Shown one piece after another: positions 42,447-53,654 of a DNA stretch of 64,000 nt; position 1 is the first letter of the stretch; each line of letters begins with the position of its first letter. Source of the stretch: CAZKJL01 sp964611095 (lineage in GTDB: Bacteria > Patescibacteriota > Gracilibacteria > Peribacterales > Peribacteraceae). Location: the NCBI GenBank assembly GCA_964611095.1, contig CAZSWJ010000003.1, forward strand, positions 26,908 through 90,907, given 5' to 3'. The notes under the pieces were generated by a model. The model did no database searches. It was not told the DNA's origin and worked only from the letters and a program-made list of their open reading frames with translations. The translations under genes were made by a program, and so were the position numbers.

Positions 42447-43727
42447 TCACGCCGAAACGGTCTTGCCGCGTACGGGACGGAGTGACGTGTGCCATAAGAT
42501 CCACGCCATTTGGATGAACAAGATGAACGTGGCGGAAGCCACGAGCACATCGAATGCCGGAAAAATCTTGAAGAAGTAGAGCACGAACTTGCTGATGGGG
42601 AACGATGCGAGCAAGTTGAAGAGGAGCGCCAGAAGCAGAAACCCGACGGTGACTCTCCCCTTTTTCATGAAGAACAGGAGCGGCACGGCGCACGCGACGA
42701 ACGGAAAGAAGTATCGATCGTGCATCTGGGTACTGAAGACGAAGAAGCCGAGTGTCGTCACCGATGCGGCGGCAAGCACCGCCTCGGTGCGGATGCGAAG
42801 ATCCGTATTCTTCCGAAGCACGGTCCAGAGTCGCCATGAGAACGCGGCGTAGATGACGGCAACGATGGCAAGTCCGACGGTGCGATGCGTGGCGATCATG
42901 GCGAACATTTTGAGGTCCGACGTGTTGCGTGCGGCGTCTCCGAAGAGTGCCCACCAGAAGTTGTAAGCGTACACGCTGAGGGAGGGGTAATAACCCACGA
43001 GAGACTTGTACGTATCGAAGACATCACCGAGCGTTCCATTTTGGAAGAACGGAGCGATGATGAGCAACGTGACGGCAAGGGCGCCGATCAAAAAATATTC
43101 GATGTCCTTTCGCTGCGTGAAGAGAATCACGGCGGCGACGGGAAAGAAAAAGATCGCCTGCAATTTCATGAAGAACGCGAGCGCCATGCAAATGCCCGCA
43201 ATGACGGGATGCCGCCACAGGAGCGCCACGATGGCGCCGAATGCCAAGCCCGTGTAAATGGAATCGGTCTGGCCCCAACTGGCCGAAATGACCCACGTGG
43301 CCGGGTACAGCAAGTACACGGCGGCGGCGGCAATACCGGCACGATCGGAAATGCATGCGCGCACCATGGCGAACAGCAGCAGCCCCAGAACGATATCGGC
43401 GAAAATGCTCGGCAGTTTCATGAGTCCGAGCAGAAGCGGTGAATTTTCCATGATGTCGCCGTGCACGATGCCGTACGTCTTCACCATGGTTCCGAAAATG
43501 GCGAGCCCCACCGGAGGATAGTTGGGCCGCATGACGTTGTTCACGCGCACGCGATAACTTTGGGTCCAGCCCGATTTTACGACGGAACGTCCCCAATTTT
43601 GCACGATGCCGACGTCGCCGAACCCTCCCGGATATGAGAGTTGCGTTGCGCGAAGAACGATGCCCGCGACAACGACGAGCGCGAGGAGTCCGTACGTCAC
43701 ACGTGGTGTCCATGTCTTCGCGACCAT
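42447..43727 (-). CDS. GT-C type membrane glycosyltransferase
   Basis: 426 residues from ATG 43727 (TACACT 7 nt upstream). About eleven membrane helices, with the first-loop acidic region (SYPGGFGDVGIVQNWGRSVVKSGW) expected of GT-C enzymes, and inner motifs such as SWGQTDSIYTGLAFGAIV and FSTQMHDRYFFPFVACAVPLLFF, similar to ALG6/ALG8- and mannosyltransferase-like proteins. It likely transfers a sugar from a lipid-linked donor on the outer face. Donor and acceptor unknown. It sits immediately upstream of the aromatic-operon promoter, divergent from the second glycosyltransferase. Confidence 0.75.
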   Translation of the reverse strand: MVAKTWTPRVTYGLLALVVVAGIVLRATQLSYPGGFGDVGIVQNWGRSVVKSGWTQSYRVRVNNVMRPNYPPVGLAIFGTMVKTYGIVHGDIMENSPLLLGLMKLPSIFADIVLGLLLFAMVRACISDRAGIAAAAVYLLYPATWVISASWGQTDSIYTGLAFGAIVALLWRHPVIAGICMALAFFMKLQAIFFFPVAAVILFTQRKDIEYFLIGALAVTLLIIAPFFQNGTLGDVFDTYKSLVGYYPSLSVYAYNFWWALFGDAARNTSDLKMFAMIATHRTVGLAIVAVIYAAFSWRLWTVLRKNTDLRIRTEAVLAAASVTTLGFFVFSTQMHDRYFFPFVACAVPLLFFMKKGRVTVGFLLLALLFNLLASFPISKFVLYFFKIFPAFDVLVASATFILFIQMAWILWHTSLRPVRGKTVSA

Positions 43728-43734
43728 GGGGATC

Positions 43735-43740
43735 AGTGTA
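43735..43740 (-). promoter_or_regulatory. Leaderless-type -10 box of the glycosyltransferase gene
   Basis: TACACT on the minus strand ends 7 nt before the ATG at 43727. Confidence 0.35.
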
Positions 43741-43830
43741 CCGCGTACCGCGAGCGAAGAACTCACCTCATCCGTTCGTGTCAATTCGCTCTTTCACTTT
43801 TAAGCGGAGATTCGATACGCTGTTTCCAAC

Positions 43831-45435
43831 ATGAAAGAACAGCTGAGAAGCCTTTCTCGAAGCGTCGTCCGTTTCTTCGAACGGTACGGCATTCTTCTGC
43901 TCTTCGTCGTTGGAATCGTCGTGCGGTTCGTCGCACTGTCATCGTTTCCGGGAGGGATGAACCAAGACGAAGTCTCTGCGGGATACGACTCGTTCGCGCT
44001 CCTCAGCGGCGGCACGGACAGACACGGCATCCCGTGGCCGGTGGTTCTGCCCGCGTGGGGCCCAGGCATGAACAGCTTGGCGTCGTACATTCAGATGCCG
44101 TTCATCGCGATCTTCGGACTCACGACGTTCGCCATTCGCCTCCCTTTTGCGATCACGGGATGCATCACGCTGTTTCTGTTTCATCGCTTCTTGCAATGCA
44201 TCGCCGATAAGAAAACCGCGGTCCTCGGACTGCTGCTCCTGGTGATAAGTCCGTGGCACATCGCACTGAGCAGGTGGGGTTTGGAGGCGAACCTTTTGCC
44301 ACTCTTCTTTCTGATCGGCGCGTACGGCACTGCCGTAGCACTCATTGAAGGAAGAAAGAGCGGACTCTACGGTGCGGCGGCCGGCTTCGGTCTGTCCCTC
44401 TATACCTACGGGACGGCGTACGTGGCACTGCCCGTGTTCTTGGTGACGTTTCTGCTCTTCATGATGCTCCGACCGCGGAGCAATGCCACGACCATCCCCC
44501 GCCACGTCTGGTACGAGTCTGCGACGATTCTCCTGGCACTCGCCGCACCGATCATCTTCTTCATTCAGATCAATTCGTCGCACCTGGGCAATTTGTCGTT
44601 GGGACCGATCACCGTTCCGGAACTACCGACGAACGCACAGTTTCTGCGGGCAAGCCTTCTTGCATCGGCACATCCCATCCGCGATGGCTGGAACAACCTG
44701 TACGGACTCCTCCACATGCTCGTGCATCAGAACGACGGAACGTTCTACAACGTGCTCCCGGGTTACGGGATTTTGTACGCCGCCAGTGCTCCGCTCGCCG
44801 CTCTCGGATTCGTCAGTGCGATCATCGCCATGATCCGCCGCAAACGGCATGTCGGCATGTCGATTCTCTTTTCGTGGTTCATCGCGGGCCTCGCCGTCGG
44901 CACTCTTGTGGCCGTGAACATCAACCGCGCCAACATCATCATGCTTCCGTTCGTCGCATTCACGACACTGGGTCTGCGCGTTCTTGCGCGATGGAGACCG
45001 GTGCTTGCAGTGGCCTGCGCGTACTTCGCGGTTTCGTTCGTCATGTTTTTGTACGCGTACTTCGTGACGTACGTGCCGCATTTGCATTGGCGATTCCAAT
45101 CCGGCCTGACGGAAGCGCTCACGGCGGCCTCGATGACGGAAGGAAAGATCTGCGTGACGGACCAAGCCGTGATGCCGTACATCTACGCGCTGTTCGCCGC
45201 AAAAATTCCGCCCGAGCGCTACTACGCCACCGTGCAGTTCATCGATCCGAAACGCTCGTTCCAGGAAGTGCGTTCGTTCGACAGGTACACGTTCGGACTC
45301 CCGCACTGTCCCGATGACATATCGACCTACGTCCTCACGACAAGAGAGGGTGCGCAGGCACGATTCGCCGACGACACGACGTTCTCCAAACAAACATTCG
45401 AGTCGTACGTGACGATCACGAAGCACGGATTCTGA
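43831..45435 (+). CDS. GT-C membrane glycosyltransferase (PMT/ArnT-like)
   Basis: 534 residues. First luminal loop has the catalytic-type acidic pair in GGMNQDEVSAGYDSFALL, as in PMT_2/ArnT proteins; about eleven helices follow (VLGLLLLVISPWHIALSRWGLEANLLPLFFL is the typical second motif), then an 80-residue C-terminal soluble domain (KICVTDQAVMPYIYALF). It probably glycosylates surface proteins or lipids, plausibly the SLH proteins, though this link is inference. Divergent from the other GT-C gene. Confidence 0.8.
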   Translation: MKEQLRSLSRSVVRFFERYGILLLFVVGIVVRFVALSSFPGGMNQDEVSAGYDSFALLSGGTDRHGIPWPVVLPAWGPGMNSLASYIQMPFIAIFGLTTFAIRLPFAITGCITLFLFHRFLQCIADKKTAVLGLLLLVISPWHIALSRWGLEANLLPLFFLIGAYGTAVALIEGRKSGLYGAAAGFGLSLYTYGTAYVALPVFLVTFLLFMMLRPRSNATTIPRHVWYESATILLALAAPIIFFIQINSSHLGNLSLGPITVPELPTNAQFLRASLLASAHPIRDGWNNLYGLLHMLVHQNDGTFYNVLPGYGILYAASAPLAALGFVSAIIAMIRRKRHVGMSILFSWFIAGLAVGTLVAVNINRANIIMLPFVAFTTLGLRVLARWRPVLAVACAYFAVSFVMFLYAYFVTYVPHLHWRFQSGLTEALTAASMTEGKICVTDQAVMPYIYALFAAKIPPERYYATVQFIDPKRSFQEVRSFDRYTFGLPHCPDDISTYVLTTREGAQARFADDTTFSKQTFESYVTITKHGF

Positions 45436-45441
45436 ATATCG

Positions 45442-45470
45442 TTGACAACCGTTTCCTATCACTCTACAAT
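45442..45470 (+). promoter_or_regulatory. clpB promoter
   Basis: -35 TTGACA (45442-45447), 17-nt spacer, -10 TACAAT (45465-45470), near-consensus. The -10 lies inside the loop of a CIRCE-like operator. Confidence 0.7.
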
Positions 45471-45482
45471 GCCGAGTGATAA
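45456..45482 (+). promoter_or_regulatory. CIRCE-like (HrcA) operator at clpB
   Basis: CTATCACTC-N9-GAGTGATAA, compared with the CIRCE consensus TTAGCACTC-N9-GAGTGCTAA: 7 of 9 and 8 of 9 bases match, with the exact 9-nt spacer. The N9 is the promoter -10 region, so HrcA binding would block RNA polymerase. hrcA is not in the window. Confidence 0.7.
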
Positions 45483-45505
45483 TTATGTGAACTTTTTGGC
45501 CTACC

Positions 45506-48105
<2,600 letters not shown>

Positions 48106-48109
<4 letters not shown>

Positions 48110-49323
48110 CCGGGATCCACCACGACCACCGCCTGGTGATTCGGCTGCAGATGATTGTGGTAACCCCATGTTCCCACTTTGTTGAACAGGAACGTGAACG
48201 TGGCACCCGAGCTGCTGGCCGCGCGCGCGTTGAACTCCGGATAATCGGTGTGATACGGATGCGGGTTGCTGGCGACCCAGAGGCCGAGGCCCGATTGGTT
48301 CTTGAAGTTCACGCGGTCGCCCTGGCGGATGTAGATGACCGTGGGCTGGAAACCCGTGTTCGTGTACGTCGCGTTGAAGGTGAGACCGGCACGCGCCGAG
48401 CTGCTGGACCTGCTGGAACTGCTCGATGACGAACGCCTGGATGATGAACTGCTCGACGAGGATGACGACGCGGGACACTGACGGATGAGCCAGCCGCAAC
48501 GACCGTCGGGGAGCTTTTCGCACGACGGTCCGCCGATGGATCCGTCGGGGCACTGCCAGTTGGGGTAACCCGGAGGCGGATTGCCGCACTGACCGAGGTT
48601 GCACTGACCGCCGCTCGAGGACGACGAGGACGTGGAAGACGAGCTGCTCGTGGAACGGTACGACGATGACGTGGACGAGGTTCCGCGACCGCCCGGCGTG
48701 CCGTAGAAATTTCGCGCGGCGATCATCATCTTCACGACTTCGGCGCGGTTGACCATGGCGTTCGGACGGAAGCGACCCGTGGCGCGACCCGACGCGTCTT
48801 TGTCACCCGTCACGATGCCGTCGTACTCGAGCGACTCGATGGCCGAAGCGTAGAGCGAACTCGCCGCGACGTCGGTGAAGATGCGGCCCGTGGCGGTGAC
48901 GCGCGGAACGTGGAACGCATCGGCGATGATGGACGCCACCTCGGCGCGGCTGGCCGGCCAATCGAAGTTGATGTTGCTCTGATGACTGAATTCAAAATTC
49001 TCACCGAGCGCGATGCTCAGATATTTCGCCGCCCAGTGTCCGTAGCCTTGGCCCAGGTTCTCATCGAATCCGGCGCCCTTGATGCCGATCTTGAGCGCCT
49101 CGCCGATGGTCACTTCGTTCTGCGGACCGAAGAGTCCCGTCGGTCGGCCTTGAGCGTCGTTGTATCCGGACACGACGCCGAGCCTCACGGCCTCCTCCAC
49201 GGAATCGTAGTACCACGCGCCGGGCTGCACGTCTCTGAACGTTGCGAGCACGGTCATGGACTGTGCCGCGAGCGGCACGAGCATGGAGAGCAGTACGAAG
49301 GGAGCGGAGCGGCGGAGTTGCAT
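48106..49323 (-). CDS. SLH-domain surface protein with C-terminal cupredoxin domain
   Basis: 405 residues. Signal peptide 1-27; three SLH-type repeats (about 28-215: FRDVQPGAWYYDSVEEAVRLGVVSGYND, NFDWPASRAEVASIIADAF, GRFRPNAMVNRAEVVKMMI); Ser linker; a Cys-rich block (QCNLGQCGNPPPGYPNWQCPDGS, CEKLPDGRCGW); second Ser/Arg linker; cupredoxin domain about 315-405 with HPYHTDYPEFNA and GTWGYHNHLQP as candidate copper ligands. A cell-wall-bound metal-binding or electron-transfer protein is likely. Confidence 0.8.
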
Positions 49324-49393
49324 GGCCGAATCCTACAGCACAACGCTTCGTCGCAGCTTCTTGCGAAAAAGAACATGTAGGATGTGATAATAG

Positions 49394-49422
49394 TTGACGA
49401 AGACTGATCACTGAACTGATAT
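49394..49422 (+). promoter_or_regulatory. Promoter of the 170-residue orphan
   Basis: -35 TTGACG (49394-49399), 17-nt spacer, TGATAT (49417-49422) ending 6 nt before ATG 49429. Weak -10 but leaderless spacing. Confidence 0.35.
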
Positions 49423-49428
49423 GGGGCC

Positions 49429-49941
49429 ATGGAAAGCAGATACGGAGCCTGGCAGACGAACACGCATGCGGTGCTGCGGGAAGTGCAACGACTGACCCGC
49501 CCGGAGAACATCGCGAGCGCGTGCGAGATCCGACTGCAAGGCATCCGTGAAGTGATACGAACGGCAAAGCGAAGCGTCCTCAGTTCCTTGTTCCGATTTT
49601 TACGACAGAAGGATGCGACGATGGCGACAGCCTACGTGGACTGGATCATCGACATCGGCGCCGATTCCAAGAGCCGGCTGCCGAATGTCACCCTGGAAGA
49701 TGAGCTCTATAAAGAGTGGGTCATTCGACAGGGTGGACCTTTTACGGGCGAGCAACTGGATCTGCTGGGTCGCGTCAGCATCGAGCGACGGAAAATCCTG
49801 GAGATCGTGGAGCTTTTCAACGATTTGATGGTCAGCAGACGATGGGATGATTTTCCGGACATGCTCGATGAACATTGCATGAAGGGTGACGTGACCGTGG
49901 AAGACAGAGAACTCCGGATCCCCCACGAAAGCGATCATTGA
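49429..49941 (+). CDS. Hypothetical helical protein, 170 residues
   Basis: Soluble, mostly alpha-helical by composition, with many Arg and Glu residues and no Cys-rich or membrane segment (REVQRLTRPENIASACEIRLQGIREVIRTAKRSVLSSLFRFLRQ, then LTLEDELYKEWVIRQGG-like text and EIVELFNDLMVSRRWDDFPDMLDEH). No family recognised. A similar-sized gene follows on the same strand with its own promoter at the end of this one. Confidence 0.55.
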   Translation: MESRYGAWQTNTHAVLREVQRLTRPENIASACEIRLQGIREVIRTAKRSVLSSLFRFLRQKDATMATAYVDWIIDIGADSKSRLPNVTLEDELYKEWVIRQGGPFTGEQLDLLGRVSIERRKILEIVELFNDLMVSRRWDDFPDMLDEHCMKGDVTVEDRELRIPHESDH

Positions 49942-49966
49942 CAAGAAAAAACGATTCTTGGATAGT
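49938..49966 (+). promoter_or_regulatory. Promoter of the 151-residue orphan
   Basis: -35 TTGACA (49938-49943) overlaps the previous stop codon; 17-nt spacer; -10 GATAGT (49961-49966); ATG 49976 follows 9 nt later. Confidence 0.45.
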
Positions 49967-49975
49967 GCCGCGCCC

Positions 49976-50431
49976 ATGCGCTCTCCTTTGGTCCACACCG
50001 GCACGTTCGAAGAGCTTGTACGGAATGCGCTCGATGAATCAACGCCCGTGGTTTTGGAAGGAAGCGATGCGGAAGAAGAACTGTCTCTGCTCCGGCGCCT
50101 GGAACGGATCAACGCGTCGGTCGTTTCGAATCTCACGACATGCATCGCCACGGCATTCCGCGGAGACGTGTCGACGTTCTCGAACGATCTCACCGCCGCA
50201 GCGACGGTGAAAGACGATGTCGCGGCCGCGGCCTACGTCCGGGGATTCGAGGAAGGTGCGGACGCGGAAAGGACGAGGTCGCTCACGAGCATCGGATACG
50301 TGCGTCATCGTCTGACGCTCGTGCTCGGAGTCATCGCGCAGTTGGAAGAAAGTGACGTTTGGCATGACATACATCCGTGGCTGCATCAGGATTTCACCAT
50401 CGAATTCACGGGGTCGGCAGAAGATTATTGA
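49976..50431 (+). CDS. Hypothetical helical protein, 151 residues
   Basis: Acidic, helical (EELVRNALDESTPVVLEGSDAEEELSLLRRLERINASVV, then VIAQLEESDVWHDIHPWLHQDFTIEF). The start is ATG 49976; a TTG six codons upstream (49958) is in frame but overlaps the promoter. No family recognised. Located between the first orphan and uvrA on the same strand. Confidence 0.55.
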   Translation: MRSPLVHTGTFEELVRNALDESTPVVLEGSDAEEELSLLRRLERINASVVSNLTTCIATAFRGDVSTFSNDLTAAATVKDDVAAAAYVRGFEEGADAERTRSLTSIGYVRHRLTLVLGVIAQLEESDVWHDIHPWLHQDFTIEFTGSAEDY

Positions 50432-50482
50432 GCCCTTCCCAGACTGGACAACACGCTTTCCGACCTGTAAACTCCTTCGGCT

Positions 50483-50502
50483 ATGGTTGAGTATTCAACC
50501 AT
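50483..50502 (+). promoter_or_regulatory. Palindromic operator-like site upstream of uvrA
   Basis: ATGGTTGA-gtat-TCAACCAT: perfect 8-bp arms with a 4-nt centre, 22 nt upstream of the uvrA ATG. A TATGGT -10-like hexamer overlaps it. SOS (LexA) sites are palindromes of this size in front of uvrA in other bacteria, but the half-site sequence here is not a known LexA consensus, so this is only a candidate. Confidence 0.4.
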
Positions 50503-50523
50503 GTTGTTTCCGTTTCTTCCGAT

Positions 50524-53481
50524 ATGGATTTCATCAAGGTCAGAGGCGCCAGGATGCACAATCTCAAGAATATCGACGTCGATATTCCCAAGCATTCGCT
50601 GACGGTGATCACGGGCCTCTCCGGCTCGGGAAAATCGTCGCTCGCCTTCGACACGATTTTCGCCGAAGGACAGCGCCGTTACGCCGAATCTCTCTCGGCC
50701 TACGCGAGACAATTCATTTCGCAGATGGAAAAGCCGGAGGTCGACAGCATCGAAGGGCTTTCCCCGGCCATTTCCATTGATCAAAAAACTGCGCCAAGAA
50801 ACCCCCGCTCCACCGTCGGAACGGTCACCGAAATTTACGACTACATGCGTCTTCTGTGGGCCAAGGTCGGACAGGTCCACTGCCCCATCACGGGAAAGCC
50901 CCTCAGCAAGCAGTCGCCCAGCCAGATCACGGACATGATCACGCGCATGCCCGAGGGCCGAAAAATCATGCTCCTCTCGCCGCAGATCATCGGACGCAAA
51001 GGTGCGCACCAGAAAGTTTTGGACACCATCAAGCGCGAAGGTTTCGTCCGCATGCGCGTCGACGGACAAATCGTGACCGCCGATGAAGATCTGCAACTGG
51101 ACCCCAAGAAGAGCCACGACATCGAAATCGTCGTGGACCGCATGGTGGTGCGCGATTTCGAACCCGTGACGGAGAAACTCAGCGACGGCACGAGCGTGGA
51201 ACAGCCCAACCCGAACCGCGTGCGTCTCGCGGACAGCGTGGAACTCGCGCTCAAGAAAGGAGAAGGAATGCTCTTCGTCCTCGACGCCGACTCCGGCGAA
51301 CTCACGAAGTTCAGCGACCGGTTCGTGAACCCCGACTACCCCGAGATGAGCATTCCGGAAATCGAACCGCGCAGCTTCTCGTTCAACTCGCCGCACGGCG
51401 CATGTCCGCACTGCCACGGCATCGGAAGCATTCTGCAGATCGACGCCGCAAGCATCGTCCCGAACCACGATCTCACGGTCGCCGAAGGCGCCATTCATCC
51501 GTGGGCCACGTCCGCCGGACGCATGAGCTTCATGCTCCAGACGCTCACGGCACTCGCCAAGAAACTCAAGTTCTCGCTCGATCTCCCGTGGAAGGACCTC
51601 ACGCCCGAGGCGCAGAAAATCGTGCTCTACGGCCACGCCGAAAAAGTGGACGTGGACTTCCTCACCGAGAAATTCGACGGTCACTACCAGACGACGTACG
51701 AAGGAGTGATCCCCAACCTCGAACGCCGCCACAAAGAAACGGACAGCGCCTACACGCGCTCGCAGATCGAGGCCTACATGTTCGAGCTCCCCTGCCCGGA
51801 ATGCCACGGCAAGCGCCTGCGCAAAGAGATTCTGGGCGTCACCGTGAGCGGCAAGAACATCGTGGACGGAACGGAAATGAGCGTGGTGACTGCGAGGAAG
51901 TTTTTCGAGAGCTTGATTCCGGAAAAAAGCGGAGAGCGGGTAGCGGGTAGCGGGGAAAAATCAGTGACAAAGAAAAAGGAAGCGCTACCCGCCAACCGCC
52001 AACCGCTATCCGCTTACGAATACACCATCGTCCGGAAAGTGATCTCGGAAATCATCTCGCGCCTCAACTTCTTGGAGAACGTGGGTCTCAAGTACCTCAC
52101 GCTCAACCGCTCGGCCGCGACTCTCTCGGGAGGCGAAGCGCAGCGCATTCGTCTCGCCACACAGATCGGTTCGGCACTCGAAGGCGTGCTCTACGTGCTC
52201 GATGAACCGAGCATCGGTCTGCATCAGCGCGACAACACCAAGCTCATTAAAACGATGACGAACCTCCGCGACATCGGCAACACCGTCATCGTCGTGGAGC
52301 ATGATCAGGAAACCATCGAGTCCGCCGACTGGCTGCTCGAAATCGGTCCCGGCGCCGGCAAACACGGCGGCGAAGTGGTGGCCCAAGGTACGCCCAAGGA
52401 ACTCATCGGCAACGCCAAGTCCGTCACGGGCCAGTACCTCTCGGGCAAGAAGAAAATCGACGTGCCGAAGAGGCGCCGCACGGGCAACGGCAATTTCGTG
52501 GAGATCACGGGTGCCACGCACCACAACCTCAAGGACGTGCAGGCCAAGTTCCCGCTGGGATGTCTCATCGGCATCACGGGCGTCTCGGGCTCGGGCAAAT
52601 CCAGCTTGATCCACGGCATTCTCGCTCCCGAACTTTTGCGTACGCTCAACAAGGCGCATGCCAAAGGCCAGGACTTCAAGGAGATCAAGGGGCTGGGTCA
52701 CTTGGACAAAGCCATCGTCATCGACCAGTCCCCCATCGGACGCACGCCCCGGAGCAACCCCGCAACGTACACGGGCATCTTCACGGAAGTGCGCGACGTG
52801 TTCGCCATGACCCCCGAAGCCAAGACCCGCGGCTACAAGCCCGGCCGCTTCAGCTTCAACGTCTCGGGCGGACGCTGTGAGGACTGCGAAGGCGACGGAC
52901 TCAAGCGCATCGAAATGCACTTCCTCCCCGACGTGTACGTGACGTGCGAGACGTGCCGCGGCCAGCGCTACAACCGCGAAACGCTCGAGGTGACGTACAA
53001 GGGAAAGACCATCGCCGACGCGCTCAACATGACCATCACCGAAGGACTCGATTTCTTCGCCGCCTTCCCGTCCATCAAGAACAAGTTGCAGACCTTGAGC
53101 GACGTGGGACTCGGCTACATCCACTTGGGCCAGAGCGCCACGACCCTCTCCGGAGGCGAGGCGCAGCGCATCAAGCTCGCGACGGAACTCACGAAGCGCG
53201 CCACCGGCAAGACGTTCTACATTCTCGATGAACCTACGACGGGCCTGCACTTCGATGACATCCAGCGCCTGCTCGACGTTCTCCAGAGACTCGTGGAAAA
53301 AGGAAACACCGTGCTCGTCATCGAGCACAACCTCGACGTCGTGAAGTCCGTGGACCACGTCATCGACATCGGTCCGGACGGCGGCGACGAAGGCGGCCGC
53401 ATCATCGCGGTGGGCACGCCCGAGGACGTGGCGGAGGTGAAAGAGAGCTACACCGGACAGTATCTGAAGAAGATGCTGTAG
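50524..53481 (+). CDS. uvrA: Excinuclease ABC subunit A
   Basis: 985 residues. Walker A GLSGSGKSS (about residue 33) and GVSGSGKSS (about 685); signatures LSGGEAQRIRLA (first) and LSGGEAQRIKLA (second); zinc modules at about 293 and 425 (CPHCHGIG, CPECHGKR) and 783-815 (CEDCEGDG, CETCRGQR). It recognises DNA lesions in nucleotide excision repair. About 28 residues (469-497) between FFESLIPEK and AYEYTIVRKVISEI are encoded by a heptamer hairpin repeat and have no counterpart in usual UvrA. Confidence 0.97.
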   Translation: MDFIKVRGARMHNLKNIDVDIPKHSLTVITGLSGSGKSSLAFDTIFAEGQRRYAESLSAYARQFISQMEKPEVDSIEGLSPAISIDQKTAPRNPRSTVGTVTEIYDYMRLLWAKVGQVHCPITGKPLSKQSPSQITDMITRMPEGRKIMLLSPQIIGRKGAHQKVLDTIKREGFVRMRVDGQIVTADEDLQLDPKKSHDIEIVVDRMVVRDFEPVTEKLSDGTSVEQPNPNRVRLADSVELALKKGEGMLFVLDADSGELTKFSDRFVNPDYPEMSIPEIEPRSFSFNSPHGACPHCHGIGSILQIDAASIVPNHDLTVAEGAIHPWATSAGRMSFMLQTLTALAKKLKFSLDLPWKDLTPEAQKIVLYGHAEKVDVDFLTEKFDGHYQTTYEGVIPNLERRHKETDSAYTRSQIEAYMFELPCPECHGKRLRKEILGVTVSGKNIVDGTEMSVVTARKFFESLIPEKSGERVAGSGEKSVTKKKEALPANRQPLSAYEYTIVRKVISEIISRLNFLENVGLKYLTLNRSAATLSGGEAQRIRLATQIGSALEGVLYVLDEPSIGLHQRDNTKLIKTMTNLRDIGNTVIVVEHDQETIESADWLLEIGPGAGKHGGEVVAQGTPKELIGNAKSVTGQYLSGKKKIDVPKRRRTGNGNFVEITGATHHNLKDVQAKFPLGCLIGITGVSGSGKSSLIHGILAPELLRTLNKAHAKGQDFKEIKGLGHLDKAIVIDQSPIGRTPRSNPATYTGIFTEVRDVFAMTPEAKTRGYKPGRFSFNVSGGRCEDCEGDGLKRIEMHFLPDVYVTCETCRGQRYNRETLEVTYKGKTIADALNMTITEGLDFFAAFPSIKNKLQTLSDVGLGYIHLGQSATTLSGGEAQRIKLATELTKRATGKTFYILDEPTTGLHFDDIQRLLDVLQRLVEKGNTVLVIEHNLDVVKSVDHVIDIGPDGGDEGGRIIAVGTPEDVAEVKESYTGQYLKKML
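51929..52014. repeat. Heptamer hairpin repeat, copy 5 (in frame inside uvrA)
   Basis: Left arm 51929-51955: GCGGAGA, GCGGGTA, GCGGGTA, GCGGGG. Right arm about 51983-52013 is the complement of GCGGATA, GCGGTTG, GCGGTTG, GCGGGTA. The element keeps the frame open and encodes SGERVAGSGEKSVTKKKEAL and following residues. Confidence 0.8.
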
Positions 53482-53486
53482 AAAGG

Positions 53487-53565
53487 AATCCAAAGAAACC
53501 CACGAAACCAAAGAAACCAAGGATTCGTTGGTTTCCTTGGTTTCTTTGGTTGCCTTGGCTTCCTC
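53487..53565. repeat. Long hairpin of CCAAGGAAA-type units, copy 2
   Basis: Left arm about 53487-53523 (units CCAAAGAAA, CCCACGAAA, CCAAAGAAA, CCAAGGATT) and right arm about 53527-53565 (TTGGTTTCC, TTGGTTTCT, TTGGTTGCC, TTGGCTTCC). Begins 5 bp after the uvrA stop and could act as its terminator. Same family as 19850-19923. Confidence 0.65.
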
Positions 53566-53654
53566 CCTGAAACATTCATAACATTGCAGAAATCATTTTT
53601 TATGATATCGTCACCCACAATTTCTCCATCTTCTACTACTTCTACCTCTTCTTT

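Noticed and set aside
50425..53520. Long minus-strand frames antisense to uvrA (50425-51807, 52006-53520)
   Set aside because: Low-complexity Arg/Val/Asp text, no motifs; explained by codon bias of uvrA.
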